NCBI RefSeq assembly: GCF_003797765.1
Contig: NZ_RKMB01000010.1
Coordinates: forward strand, 1 to 64,000
Source: Ramlibacter sp. WS9
GTDB lineage: Bacteria; Pseudomonadota; Gammaproteobacteria; Burkholderiales; Burkholderiaceae_C
Direction of reading: 5' to 3'
DNA length: 64,000 nt
Both the position numbers and the translations under genes were made by a program. This document shows positions 38,191 through 46,445 of the stretch, one piece after another. The notes under the pieces were generated by a model. The model was given only the letters and a program-made list of their open reading frames with translations, had not been told where the DNA came from and did no database searches. The first letter of the stretch is position 1, and each line of letters begins with the position of its first letter.

Positions 38191-38987
38191 GTGGCGCGAC
38201 CATCACTGCAGGTCGGCTGGACCTGATGCTCACCGAGCTGCGGCTGCCCACCATGAAGCGGCTGGCCACGAGCCTGTGCACGCAGTCCGATCGCGAAGGC
38301 TGGCCGGCTCACCGGCTGTTGGAGGCGCTGCTCGAACACGAACTGGCAGAGCGCGAAACCCGGCGCATCGACCGCCATCGCGCCGAGGCTTGCCTGAGCC
38401 CGGACAAGCGCCTCTCCAGCTTCGACTTCGCCGCCGTGCCCAGCGTGTCGAAAGCGCAGGTGATGGCGTTGGCCGAGGGGCATGAGTGGCTCGACCGCGG
38501 TGCCAACGTGCTGCTGTTCGGGCCTCCTGGCGTCGGCAAGAGCCATCTCGTGTGTGCGCTCGGCCATGCGTTGGTGGATGCGGGCCGGCGAGTGCTGTTC
38601 GCACGCTGCAGCGAGATCGTGCAGCGCTTGCAGGCCGCACGCCAGGAACTGCGGCTGCCGCAGGAACTCGCCAAGCTCGATCGCTTCGACCTGCTCATTC
38701 TGGATGACCTGAGCTACGTGCGGCGCGACCAAGCCGAGACCTCGGTGCTGTTCGAACTGATCGCCGAGCGCTACGAGCGCAAGAGCCTGGCCGTGACGGC
38801 GAACACTCCCTTCTCGCAGTGGGGCGATGTGTTCGTCGAGCCGGCCATGACGCTGGCTGCGGTCGACCGTCTGGTGCATCACGCCACGATCCTGGAGATG
38901 AACGTGGAGAGTTACCGCCGTCGCACGGCGCAGGGCAATTCGACGCGGCGCGCGCAGCCCTCAAGCACTCGTGAGGCCGTGGCCTGA
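38187..38987 (+). CDS. istB: IS21-family helper ATPase IstB
   Basis: 266 residues, AAA+ ATPase: Walker A GPPGVGKS at about 112-119, Walker B LLILDDLSY and the arginine-rich sensor region. Selects targets and stimulates IstA. ATG 38187 overlaps istA. Both genes look intact, so the element may still move. Confidence 0.95.
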   Translation: MSGATITAGRLDLMLTELRLPTMKRLATSLCTQSDREGWPAHRLLEALLEHELAERETRRIDRHRAEACLSPDKRLSSFDFAAVPSVSKAQVMALAEGHEWLDRGANVLLFGPPGVGKSHLVCALGHALVDAGRRVLFARCSEIVQRLQAARQELRLPQELAKLDRFDLLILDDLSYVRRDQAETSVLFELIAERYERKSLAVTANTPFSQWGDVFVEPAMTLAAVDRLVHHATILEMNVESYRRRTAQGNSTRRAQPSSTREAVA

Positions 38988-39182
38988 AGGGGGGCGCCGT
39001 GGACAAGTCACCTGCCCACAGGGCAAGCCTGTGGACAGCCCCTCCGGGGTCCGTGACTTGACCACCGCGCGTGGAAGCTGAAAAGGAGGAAAACCGAAAA
39101 CCGAAGACAGAACACCAAAAACGTTCCCGCCTCTCACCGGCCAGAATAATTGACGCCGAGTGGCCAAGATAGTTGACGCCAA

Positions 39183-40103
39183 TCACCGCCACTCCTGCCC
39201 AGGCACAAACTGCTGCCAGTGACCGATCTCCAGCGTCGTCTGGCAGCTCAGATCCGGCCAATGAGCCACCGTCGTGCACGCCTTGAACGTGGCCAGGCAC
39301 TCCCGAAGCTTTGCCGCGCCGTTTTCCAGGAACGTGGAGCCGGCGGTATGGACGCAAACTGAGTGCGGCGTGGCGGTTTCAGCGGTGATGAAAACGAAGG
39401 GCGCTGTCTCTGTGCGGCCTTCGAAGGCGCAGCGAGCCAGGCTGTACAAATACGCCTGGAGGTCGTAGCCAAAGTCCACCGCGTCGCGGGTGAAGGCGGC
39501 AGGCGTTGCATGGCGGGTGGTCTTCAGGTCGAAGCTGAAGTCGGGGTGGTAGGCATCGAACCGCACGCGCAACCGAAGTCCGGTGACCGGCTCGGTGAAG
39601 TACACGCTGCACTCCGTCATCGACTCCTCGATGAACCGGATGAGAGGGCGACCGCGAAAGAGGGTGCCGGCTACCTTCTGCACCAGCCGGCGAGCGGAAG
39701 CAAGGGTGGGCTCGTCCACGGCGAGCCTGTGGCTGTTGTTGGCCAGGAATTTCTTGTACTCCCGGTCACGGGTGGAGGCGACACCCGGATAGACCGCGAG
39801 TTCACTGCAGATCAGCTCCGGTTCCAGCAACAGAAGGTGGACGAGGGAGCCAATATCCTTCGCCGCCGTCGAACTGCCCGTCGCTACCAGCGAAGCCTGA
39901 AAGTGAGCGGGGGAGATCAGCAGCGGCTTCAGCATTGAGCAGCTGAGCGCATCACGGTCCGCGTGGTACACAGTCGCCGGCATCTTCGGAAACATGACGC
40001 TTTCGGCGTCTTTGCCCGCGCGGCTGTCGTAGGCGTTGAATGCGGCTTGGGCCAGCGCCCTGACGTCCTTCAGGGCATCTTCCAGTGAAATCCATTGTTC
40101 CAT
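39183..40103 (-). CDS. RecE/ExoVIII-like PD-(D/E)XK exonuclease (DUF3799)
   Basis: 306 residues from ATG 40103 (site AGGAGA 6 nt before; an upstream ATG at 40118 is weaker). Nuclease motifs: Asp in RVRFDAYHPD, DLKTT with the catalytic Lys, and LQAYLY (QxxxY). This is the RecE/DUF3799 family of phage and plasmid exonucleases that resect DNA for annealing-type recombination. No RecT partner is present; the downstream neighbour was separated by the IS21 element, which inserted exactly at the stop codon and left the TGA intact. Confidence 0.82.
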   Translation of the reverse strand: MEQWISLEDALKDVRALAQAAFNAYDSRAGKDAESVMFPKMPATVYHADRDALSCSMLKPLLISPAHFQASLVATGSSTAAKDIGSLVHLLLLEPELICSELAVYPGVASTRDREYKKFLANNSHRLAVDEPTLASARRLVQKVAGTLFRGRPLIRFIEESMTECSVYFTEPVTGLRLRVRFDAYHPDFSFDLKTTRHATPAAFTRDAVDFGYDLQAYLYSLARCAFEGRTETAPFVFITAETATPHSVCVHTAGSTFLENGAAKLRECLATFKACTTVAHWPDLSCQTTLEIGHWQQFVPGQEWR

Positions 40104-40131
40104 GTGTTTCTCCTGCATTTATGGAAACACA
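40103..40131 (-). promoter_or_regulatory. Hairpin with the ribosome site of the RecE-like gene in its loop
   Basis: TGTGTTTC (40103-40110) and GAAACACA (40124-40131) are a perfect 8-bp inverted repeat. The loop contains the AGGAGA ribosome site (minus strand) and the stem includes the start codon's first base. It could be an operator dyad or an RNA stem that controls access to the start. Confidence 0.45.
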
Positions 40132-40187
40132 CTTTGGTCCGCAGTCAAGAGTTCGAGTTCGACTGGCTTGACGCCGACTGGTTGCGT

Positions 40188-41741
40188 GCTAGGAGCCTGC
40201 GCGGCAGACCGTAGGCTGTCATGCCGGGCTTGACCCGGCATCCATTGCAGCACGTAGATGTTTGATCGAAGAGGGTGAATTGGTCCTGTGCGCAGCTGCA
40301 GCCGTTGGGTCAGGGACAGGATCTGGGGCCCCTTTGCCCGTCAAGCGGCACTCAGAGTGCACATCCTTCGCAGATTCAGCGCCATGCACACCAGCTTCCA
40401 TTCGGCGGTGACCCGATGCAGCCCTCGCAGGCTGAACTGCCTGAACCCCAGCACGCTCTTGATCCAGCCGTTGGGCGGCTCGGCAATCCACTTGCGCTTG
40501 CGGTAAGCCTGCTTTCCTTCGGGGCTGCGCAGCTTGGCGGCCATGGCCGCTGAATGGGGCTTGCGCTCTGCGTGGAAGGGCAGCTGCCCCTTGCCTTCTC
40601 GGCCGATGGCCACCACCAAGTCGGTCCCGCTGTGGGCCAATCGTTCGAACACGGCCTCCGAGCGGTAGCCCGTGTCAGCCAGCACCTGCGCAGGTGCCTG
40701 GCCCAGGTCGCGTTTGACTGCTGCCAGCAGCCGGGGCAACTCAGCCGCGTCGCTGCCGCTGTTGGTCAGTTCGGCCGCCACGATGATGTGCGCGGCCTCA
40801 TCCACCGCGGTCTGCGCGTTGTAGCTCGCGTCAAAGCCACCGCCCGAGCGCTTCATGATGCGGCTGTCCGGGTCGGTGAAGTTCTCCTGCGCCTTGTCTT
40901 CGGGTACGCCAAAGGGGCGCTTGTAGCGGCCCCCACGAGGTGGATCGTCCGGGTCACGGCCACGCTGCAGTTCGGCTTCGCGCTGGCGTTGCTCCAGCCG
41001 CAGGCGCGCCTGCTGAATGGCCTGCAGTCGGTCCTGGCGCCGCGCGATTTCGGCCGGCACGTCCAGCTCGGGCTCGTGCTTCTCGGCCGCGTCCACCGCC
41101 TTGGCGCGCTCCATCAGGCCGGCGATCTGCGCCTTGAGTTCGGCCTCGGCCTTGACCATGTGACCGTAGCTCATGGCCTTGTGACGGCTTGCATTGGCCT
41201 TGACCTTCGTGCCGTCCACCGCAAGGGTGCCCAGCTTGACCAGCCCCATCTCCCGAGCCAAGCGAACCACCTGCACGAACAGCTCGCTGAACTCCTTCAG
41301 GTGGAACGCGCGGAAGTCGCTGATCGTGCGGTGCGCCGGATGATTGCCAGCGGCCAGCACCCGAAACGCCACGTCCTCATGCAGCTTGCGCGCGATCTTG
41401 CGCGAGCTGAACACCCCCGTGGCATAGGCGTAGACCAGCACCTTGACCATCATGGCCGGGTCGAACGGCTGGTTGCGAGGACCGCCTGCGGCGTAGCGGG
41501 CATGAAAAGCCCCCAAGTCCAGGCTGTCGACGGCGTCGCTGATGAAGTACGCCAGGTGCCCTTCGGGCAACCACTCCTTCAACGACGGTGGCAGCAGAAA
41601 GTCCTGATCGGGCTCGTAGGGGATGTAGCTGGCGGGCATGCATGCTCAACGGTTTGCCAGCCTCCAGCGATGACTCACGCCAACATGGATGCCGGATCAA
41701 GTCCGGCATGACATGCATCTTCTGCCGCGCAGACTCCTAGC
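40188..41741 (-). mobile_element. IS1182-family insertion sequence
   Basis: About 1.55 kb with one transposase. Terminal inverted repeats 40188-40208 and 41721-41741 match in 20 of 21 (GCTAGGAG[C/T]CTGCGCGGCAGA), and just inside them lie 29-bp segments (40217-40245 and 41685-41713) that match in 27 positions and are each themselves hairpins. CTAG at both outer ends may be the duplicated target. Whole element appears intact. Confidence 0.75.
40341..41639 (-). CDS. IS1182-family transposase
   Basis: 432 residues: DUF772-type N-terminus (LPEGHLAYFISDAVDSLD, HPAHRTISDFR), DDE core with LAVDGTKVKANAS, VLADTGYRSEAVF and a C-terminal NGWIKSVLGFRQFSLRG block, with the coiled charged insert between (about 165-235) usual in this family. 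Start ATG 41639. A long frame on the opposite strand is its shadow. Confidence 0.95.
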   Translation of the reverse strand: MPASYIPYEPDQDFLLPPSLKEWLPEGHLAYFISDAVDSLDLGAFHARYAAGGPRNQPFDPAMMVKVLVYAYATGVFSSRKIARKLHEDVAFRVLAAGNHPAHRTISDFRAFHLKEFSELFVQVVRLAREMGLVKLGTLAVDGTKVKANASRHKAMSYGHMVKAEAELKAQIAGLMERAKAVDAAEKHEPELDVPAEIARRQDRLQAIQQARLRLEQRQREAELQRGRDPDDPPRGGRYKRPFGVPEDKAQENFTDPDSRIMKRSGGGFDASYNAQTAVDEAAHIIVAAELTNSGSDAAELPRLLAAVKRDLGQAPAQVLADTGYRSEAVFERLAHSGTDLVVAIGREGKGQLPFHAERKPHSAAMAAKLRSPEGKQAYRKRKWIAEPPNGWIKSVLGFRQFSLRGLHRVTAEWKLVCMALNLRRMCTLSAA

Positions 41742-41782
41742 CTTTTGACACGCCCCTTGTATCGGGGCGCTGGAGAGTGGGA

Positions 41783-41962
41783 ATGACAGTTGGCGAAGTG
41801 CTGGCAGCAGTCGCGGTGATGATCATTGCGCTGGAACTGTGGATGGGCAGGCAGGCGCGAATCGTTTTTGAAGAAGTCCAAGCGAGGCGCATTGCAATGG
41901 AGGCAGAGGATCGAGCGGACGAAGAGAGAATGCGCAGAGGAAGTAGTCGCTGCGTGAGGTAG
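41783..41962 (+). CDS. Possible small single-span membrane protein
   Basis: 59 residues, ATG 41783 with GGAG 7 nt before. Residues 5-22 (EVLAAVAVMIIALELWMG) form one membrane span, followed by a charged helix rich in Arg and Glu. It lies alone between the IS1182 element and the partition genes, on the other strand. Could equally be chance; supported only by the ribosome site and composition. Confidence 0.35.
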   Translation: MTVGEVLAAVAVMIIALELWMGRQARIVFEEVQARRIAMEAEDRADEERMRRGSSRCVR

Positions 41963-42039
41963 CTCGCCCATATCAGTACACAAACCTCGCGGGCGGGCGT
42001 CGGCCGACCCGCGGGGCAGATTAGCACCGGTGGCCGCGT

Positions 42040-42354
42040 TCACCAGGCCGGCAACAGCTCGCCGCACCGGACGGCGTTCATCATCGCAAACACAGTGACC
42101 AAGTACGCGAGACGCCTCTTGAGCCCAGACGGCTTGTGCCATTCCCGCAAGTTCAGATCGTCGATGACCGCGTCCAGCATTGGGTCGAGTTCTGGTTGCT
42201 CACACCATCGCGAAATCCGCATGTCGGGCCGAAGCTGGCGCAACCGCGTCTTCAGTAGCTCACGCCCGTACATGGCGTCGAGCAGCCAATGCCGCGACGC
42301 GACAGCTTCATCCAAGTCGGCACAGAACAGCGGCGGGGTTTCATGCATTTCCAT
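42040..42354 (-). CDS. Unknown small protein downstream of the partition genes
   Basis: 104 residues from ATG 42354, which has GGAG 5 nt before; a TTG nine codons earlier is less likely. Helical, Arg/Leu-rich (SRHWLLDAMYGRELLKTRLRQL), with a hydrophobic C-terminal helix LAYLVTVFAMMNAVRCG. No family recognised. Same strand as the ParM-like gene, 84 bp after the small partner gene, so possibly the same operon. Confidence 0.5.
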   Translation of the reverse strand: MEMHETPPLFCADLDEAVASRHWLLDAMYGRELLKTRLRQLRPDMRISRWCEQPELDPMLDAVIDDLNLREWHKPSGLKRRLAYLVTVFAMMNAVRCGELLPAW

Positions 42355-42438
42355 ATTGACTCCATACAAGTGAATGTTCAATCAGATTTGCATGAAACTG
42401 GCCCAAGTCAATAGTCGAACAAGCAGGTCGAAAACCGC

Positions 42439-42747
42439 TCATGTGGACTTACGCACGGTGGTCGGTGGTGCCACGAATGCAAAGGCTTCGAGTGCGTTGC
42501 TCTCCGCGCTCTGTACCGCCGACACAGGGTCCGATTCTGCGGCTGCTGGAACTGAGTCGCGAGACCAAAGTGCGCCGCCCCGGCACTGGGCGAATCCAGC
42601 GCGGCCCCATGCGCCGAATTCGCGCGAGCGCGCGCCGGGTTGCATCTGCAGCAGCGCCTCGTACACGGGCCCCGTATCGACATCGATGGTGATGCGGAAC
42701 TGGATGTGTTTGCCACTGTAGCGCTGACGAGTCTGAACTTTTGACAT
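42439..42747 (-). CDS. Probable ParR-like partner of the ParM protein
   Basis: 102 residues, 12 bp after the ParM-like gene. The N-terminal half (QFRITIDVDTGPVYEALLQMQPGARSREFGAWGR) has the strand-helix-helix outline of small ribbon-helix-helix adaptors found after actin-like plasmid genes; the C-terminal half is Ala/Ser-rich and unordered. In such systems the adaptor binds a centromere-like DNA site and caps the actin filament. Assignment is mostly by position. Confidence 0.5.
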   Translation of the reverse strand: MSKVQTRQRYSGKHIQFRITIDVDTGPVYEALLQMQPGARSREFGAWGRAGFAQCRGGALWSRDSVPAAAESDPVSAVQSAESNALEAFAFVAPPTTVRKST

Positions 42748-42759
42748 GGTGGTTTCCTT

Positions 42760-43836
42760 CTAGCGGGCCGCCACGGCGCGACGCAATTGATATTCGCCGG
42801 CGATATGGAACCCCAAGAGGTTCGCAAACACCGGATCGGAATCAATCGTCATCACGCGCTGCAAGCGGGGGAAGGCTCGCTTCATGTAGTCGTGAAAGAG
42901 CCGGGCGCCGCCGCCAACAAACAGGATCCGGCTCACACCATCCAGGTCGCCGGTGCTCTCGAGCAGGCTGTTCACGGATTCCGCAAGAACGGCCTCGACA
43001 TCGGCGCGATGTGCGGCCAGGGGGTAGTCGTGCCCGCTGACTGTGAAACTCTCTGCGTTGGTGCGTAGGGCCAAGTCGATGGTGTCCATGACTTCGAACT
43101 GGTTGCGCCAGCTCTTCTTGATGCCGTCAGCCACGGCGAGCCCGCAGTGAAGCATGCCCTTGGCATGGGCGCCTGACTTTGCCCAATTGGGCTCCGTACC
43201 ACGCGTCATGAACCAGTCCAGGGTGCCACCGCCGGCATCAACCACCAGATTCAAGCCCGAGAGCGCCGCGAACCGCGACGTGCCCAGATTCATCAGCGCG
43301 CCGTGCGGTTGAACGAGAACGCTCACGTCCTTGATCGTCACTTGCCTCAGGGTAGATTCTCCGGCGCGGCCGATTCGGTGCTCCCCCGTCATCCTGGACC
43401 GCAATGCATCCGCGTGCCGCACGTAGGTGGTCAAAGGCAACCCGAGCACCAGCTGCTCGATCATGAGCTCGTGTCCGGCGCCTTCTTCTTGTGCCATCTC
43501 GTTCAAGGCGCCGAGCATCAGCGCGTGATACTTGGGGGACAGGCAATAGTCATCATTAACGAACCGTGGCTCGCTTCCGCCCGCTTGACTCGCGGCACCG
43601 GGGCCAACCCAGTAGTCCGCGTCCCCGACTCCGATGATCGAAGCCGAGCTGCGCTGGGCGCCCGTGGTGTTGATCGTCTGAGTCTTGGCAACTCGCGGCG
43701 CAATGGACGTGAACATTGCGGTCTTGATGGCATTGCCGTTGCCGCTGTCTTTGCGGCCGAGTGTGTACTTGGTATTGGAATGGCCGATGTCGATCGCCCG
43801 TACAGCCACTCGCTTGACCTTTGTGTCTTGTTGCAT
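42760..43836 (-). CDS. ParM/StbA-like actin-type segregation protein
   Basis: 358 residues. Actin-fold phosphate loops: AIDIGHSNTKYTLG at about 14-27 and VVDAGGGTLDWFM in the middle, with the adenosine motif LFVGGGARLFHDYM near 310. This belongs to the plasmid ParM/StbA/Alp group, filaments that push apart plasmid or element copies. It has an AAAGG site before ATG 43836. Its presence means the island includes a plasmid- or ICE-type maintenance module. Confidence 0.87.
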   Translation of the reverse strand: MQQDTKVKRVAVRAIDIGHSNTKYTLGRKDSGNGNAIKTAMFTSIAPRVAKTQTINTTGAQRSSASIIGVGDADYWVGPGAASQAGGSEPRFVNDDYCLSPKYHALMLGALNEMAQEEGAGHELMIEQLVLGLPLTTYVRHADALRSRMTGEHRIGRAGESTLRQVTIKDVSVLVQPHGALMNLGTSRFAALSGLNLVVDAGGGTLDWFMTRGTEPNWAKSGAHAKGMLHCGLAVADGIKKSWRNQFEVMDTIDLALRTNAESFTVSGHDYPLAAHRADVEAVLAESVNSLLESTGDLDGVSRILFVGGGARLFHDYMKRAFPRLQRVMTIDSDPVFANLLGFHIAGEYQLRRAVAAR

Positions 43837-44325
43837 TCGGAACCTTTCGTGTATTCATGCACCAGGGTGTGCACGGCGCAGATGGTTTCCGATGTCCGAT
43901 TTCATGTCCAACGTTGGCGACCAGTTCCCGTCATGCAAACGTCATCGCTCATGACGGTTGTGCGAAGAAGCGGCGCTTGCCGTCATGGCGCAGCGCCGCT
44001 GGGTGACGGCAACCGCTTTGGTACCGGCCGCGGCATTCGTCTACCCGCGGTCGGAGTTCTGGCCTCCAGATGGGCGCCGCGCGGGATGCAACAAGTTGGT
44101 GACGCACAAGGTATGCACAGGCCATTCAACAGAACCAGTGAAGGGAGAGTGATCCGGATAGGGGCTTCCGCATTGACGTGCGCGACGGGATTGAACAGAT
44201 GAATACGGCACCAGTTCCGTGTTGAATCCGTTTCGTATGAGACTTGTTCACAACAAGTCGACGTCATCGATTGCGTATGAATTGCGCTCGCGTTAAAGTG
44301 CGTGAACGTTTCCCGATGGGGAGCA
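43837..44325. other. Non-coding upstream region of the partition genes with several dyads
   Basis: About 490 bp with no convincing gene. It has CCAACGTTGG (43908-43917), CATGACGG/CCGTCATG arms (43950-43957 and 43980-43987), and the operator-like palindrome at 44241-44259. For a ParM system the centromere (parC) would be expected here, but I see no clear array of direct repeats. Confidence 0.5.
44241..44259. promoter_or_regulatory. 19-bp palindromic operator-like site
   Basis: GACTTGTT CAC AACAAGTC: two perfect 8-bp arms around 3 bp. It stands between the divergent ParM-like gene and the hairpin-rich region, a good place for a repressor or for the origin of a transcript. Confidence 0.5.
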
Positions 44326-44818
44326 GACGGCAACATGCCGTCCATCACCGGCCGTATGGCCATTCACCAGGACGAGAACGTCCGAGCATCCAGCCTCGTA
44401 AGGCTGGGCGGCAACCCTGCAATAGGGCTGCCTAAGCTGGCATCCCAGGCCCGTAAGGGCCACCAAGTGGCGGCTCCCCGGCTACGGGAGCCCACGTGGC
44501 GCGTCGCCTCGACGCATTGGCAAACCTTTTCCTTCCCTCTCGCTGATGTCCCGGAGTGCCTTAGCGCAACCGGGTCTGCGGGCGCATAGCTGCTCACGAG
44601 CAGGCTGCCTGATGGCAGATCGCCAGCGCATACACGCAGTGAGATTGGAACGTCTGAGAGTCCAGACGGAGGAGATGAATCTGCAGATGCGGCATGCCGC
44701 ATCTCCTTGCTTGGCCCCCATCAAGGGCTCGTACGGCGAAAGCCGGGCGTTAGCCTCTCCTGCCGCTCATTGCGCAGGAAGCCTCTTCGGGGGTGCCGCG
44801 TGGAGTTCGCCTTCCACG
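44326..44818 (+). ncRNA. Candidate large structured RNA (hairpin array)
   Basis: No gene covers this stretch, yet at least 14 stems follow each other, orientation assumed plus: 44326-44342 (7 bp), 44370-44383 (loop AGAA), 44391-44406 (6 bp, loop CGTA), 44410-44432 (8 bp with one mismatch), 44448-44461 (loop GTAA), 44472-44492 (7 bp), 44501-44515 (6 bp), 44605-44618 (loop TGAT), 44651-44668 (6 bp), 44685-44704 (perfect 20-bp palindrome), 44734-44745 (loop GAAA), 44758-44779, 44782-44793 (loop TTCG) and 44799-44818. GNRA- and UUCG-type loops closed by GC stems are typical of folded RNA. It ends about 110 nt before a tyrosine-recombinase gene. It is not a known tRNA, RNase P, tmRNA or intron by eye. 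Confidence 0.5.
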
Positions 44819-44926
44819 TTGGACGGGTCAGCCAGCTCAAGACTGGAGGCGATGCATCCGACTCTTGCCTTTTTGCCCCTGTTTTCGTAGCCGCTTCTCC
44901 TTTCCTTAAACAATTTGGAGCGTGAA

Positions 44927-46408
44927 ATGACAAATGAAAATCGCAACAAGGCCGATCTGCGCGTTGGCGACATTGAGTTGCCTGACCCGCGCGAGGTGAA
45001 CCGACGGATCAAGCAGGAAGCCAAGCTGGCGAAGGCGCGTGAAGCTGTGTCGCGCCGGAACCAAGGCGCGTGGGCCCATCTTCTTGAAGGCGCCTGCGCT
45101 CAGAAACGAGCCCACGACGTAAAAGCGCAGTTGAACTATCTCTACGCCCACGGGGTACTCATGGCGGGCATTGGTCGCGTGCGCGAGGTCGGCCACGAAA
45201 CCCGGTCCAAGCACAGTGAGACGATGGAAAACCTGTTTGACGATCTGAGCAAGTTGGGCATGAAATTGAAGGATGTCCGCCATTTCTCCAGGAAGCACGT
45301 CGTTGCGGCGATTAGGTATTGGATCAACAAATCGCAAGCACCGGCAACGCTTCAGACAAAGGTCAGCGTGGTGAGGCGATTTCTGACATTGATCGGCAAG
45401 CCGGAAGCAATGCCCAGAGGAGCCGTTTGGACGCAGATTCTGCGAGAAGCTGGGCTGGAACCCGTGCATTTCAAACGCACCTACGTTGCGGAAGTCAGCA
45501 AGTCCTGGATCGACGCTGGGGTCGACCCTCTATTGAAGATCGAAGAGGTGTGGGCCGACTCCCCGGTATGCGGAGCGGCGCTGCTCCTGCAGTTGATCGG
45601 TGGTTTGCGCGTCAATGAGTCGCTCTCGGATTCGCCGATGACCATGGATTGCGAAGACTTTCTCCGTTTGGAGAAAGGAACCAAAGGCCGAAGAAGGCGC
45701 GACCTCCGTCTTGCGGTGACTGAAGAGGAGTTCGAACGAGCGCGTGCCGCGCTTGAGCGGGTCAAAAAAGTTGCCAGCGGTTTGCCGCGGAGAATTCTCG
45801 GCTTGCCCGGAAAGAATCTGGAGCAGATGCGCCAGCACTTCTACTACGTCATGCGCAAGCACGGCATCACGATGAATGAGGGAGGGATCGTGCCGCACGG
45901 CCTTCGGCACGGCTTTTTGCACGCCCGATATGAGGCAAGCGCGGAGCTTCCCGCTCCAGTTCTAAGGCTCGCACCGCCGCTAGCCTACGCCGAGAACGCG
46001 GCTGCGGTCAAGGTGGCCAAGAAACGAACTTCCGAAGATGCCGGTCATTCTCGAGATGCGAGCCACTACTACCTCGGGAACGAGATCGCAATGACGAAGG
46101 CGGCAAAAGGTGCGGAGCAGGCGATGCTGGCTGCGATTGGACAAAGCCTCGACATCGCCAAGGCCTTCGACCAGGCTGGAGTGCAAACCGCTTGGTTGGT
46201 CGGCCGAATCGCATATGGCGTAAAGCTTGGCCGTGAGCACGCCCTGGAGGTCCAGGTGCTCCTGCAGCCCTCGGCGAGGCCGGAGTTGATTGGGGAACTT
46301 CAGCAGGCCATGGAGCGGGTGCTAGGCCTGCGCGTGAACGTGATCGTGTCGTATGACCCGCTCCGCCGCCCCGAAGTGGGAACTGAAGTAATCCTGGCCA
46401 GGGGTTAA
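44927..46408 (+). CDS. Integrase_1-type tyrosine recombinase
   Basis: 493 residues from ATG 44927 with GGAG 6 nt before. Catalytic set visible: Arg228 in GGLRVNES, His324 and Arg327 in PHGLRHGF, His374 in AGHSRDASHYYLG and Tyr381 or Tyr382. The N-terminal 130 residues are a long helical arm-binding part. This divergent branch (Integrase_1) is common on integrative elements and plasmids, where it may resolve dimers or integrate cargo. It sits right after the hairpin-rich region and divergent from the partition genes. Confidence 0.85.
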   Translation: MTNENRNKADLRVGDIELPDPREVNRRIKQEAKLAKAREAVSRRNQGAWAHLLEGACAQKRAHDVKAQLNYLYAHGVLMAGIGRVREVGHETRSKHSETMENLFDDLSKLGMKLKDVRHFSRKHVVAAIRYWINKSQAPATLQTKVSVVRRFLTLIGKPEAMPRGAVWTQILREAGLEPVHFKRTYVAEVSKSWIDAGVDPLLKIEEVWADSPVCGAALLLQLIGGLRVNESLSDSPMTMDCEDFLRLEKGTKGRRRRDLRLAVTEEEFERARAALERVKKVASGLPRRILGLPGKNLEQMRQHFYYVMRKHGITMNEGGIVPHGLRHGFLHARYEASAELPAPVLRLAPPLAYAENAAAVKVAKKRTSEDAGHSRDASHYYLGNEIAMTKAAKGAEQAMLAAIGQSLDIAKAFDQAGVQTAWLVGRIAYGVKLGREHALEVQVLLQPSARPELIGELQQAMERVLGLRVNVIVSYDPLRRPEVGTEVILARG

Positions 46409-46445
46409 AGACACCGCGCACCGGGCTCGGGGCATACTGTCGTTC

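Larger units (their letters stand above)
36578..39183 (+). mobile_element. IS21-family insertion sequence
   Basis: About 2.6 kb with istA and istB. The two ends carry related terminal repeats on opposite strands: TGACGACAATTACCTTGGCC (from 36581) against TGGCGTCAACTATCTTGGCC (ending at 39181), 16 of 20 matching, and each end has a second internal copy, as in IS21. A 10-bp direct repeat CACCGCCACT flanks it (36568-36577 and 39184-39193), a possible target duplication although IS21 elements usually make 4-8 bp. Confidence 0.82.

Noticed and set aside
40554..41711. 385-codon plus-strand frame
   Set aside because: Complement of the IS1182 transposase.
41737..42027. 96-codon minus-strand frame opposite the small membrane protein
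   Set aside because: Ser/Ile-rich with no motif and no ribosome site; likely chance.
44726..44756. Resemblance of GGCGTTAGCC and its stem to an integron attC site or a group II intron domain V
   Set aside because: The attC core consensus (GTTRRRY/RYYYAAC) is not met and the bulged domain V pattern and an intron-encoded reverse transcriptase are absent.
44546..44890. 114-codon plus-strand frame inside the hairpin-rich region
   Set aside because: No ribosome site or domain, and it crosses ten of the hairpins; the folded-RNA reading explains the sequence better.
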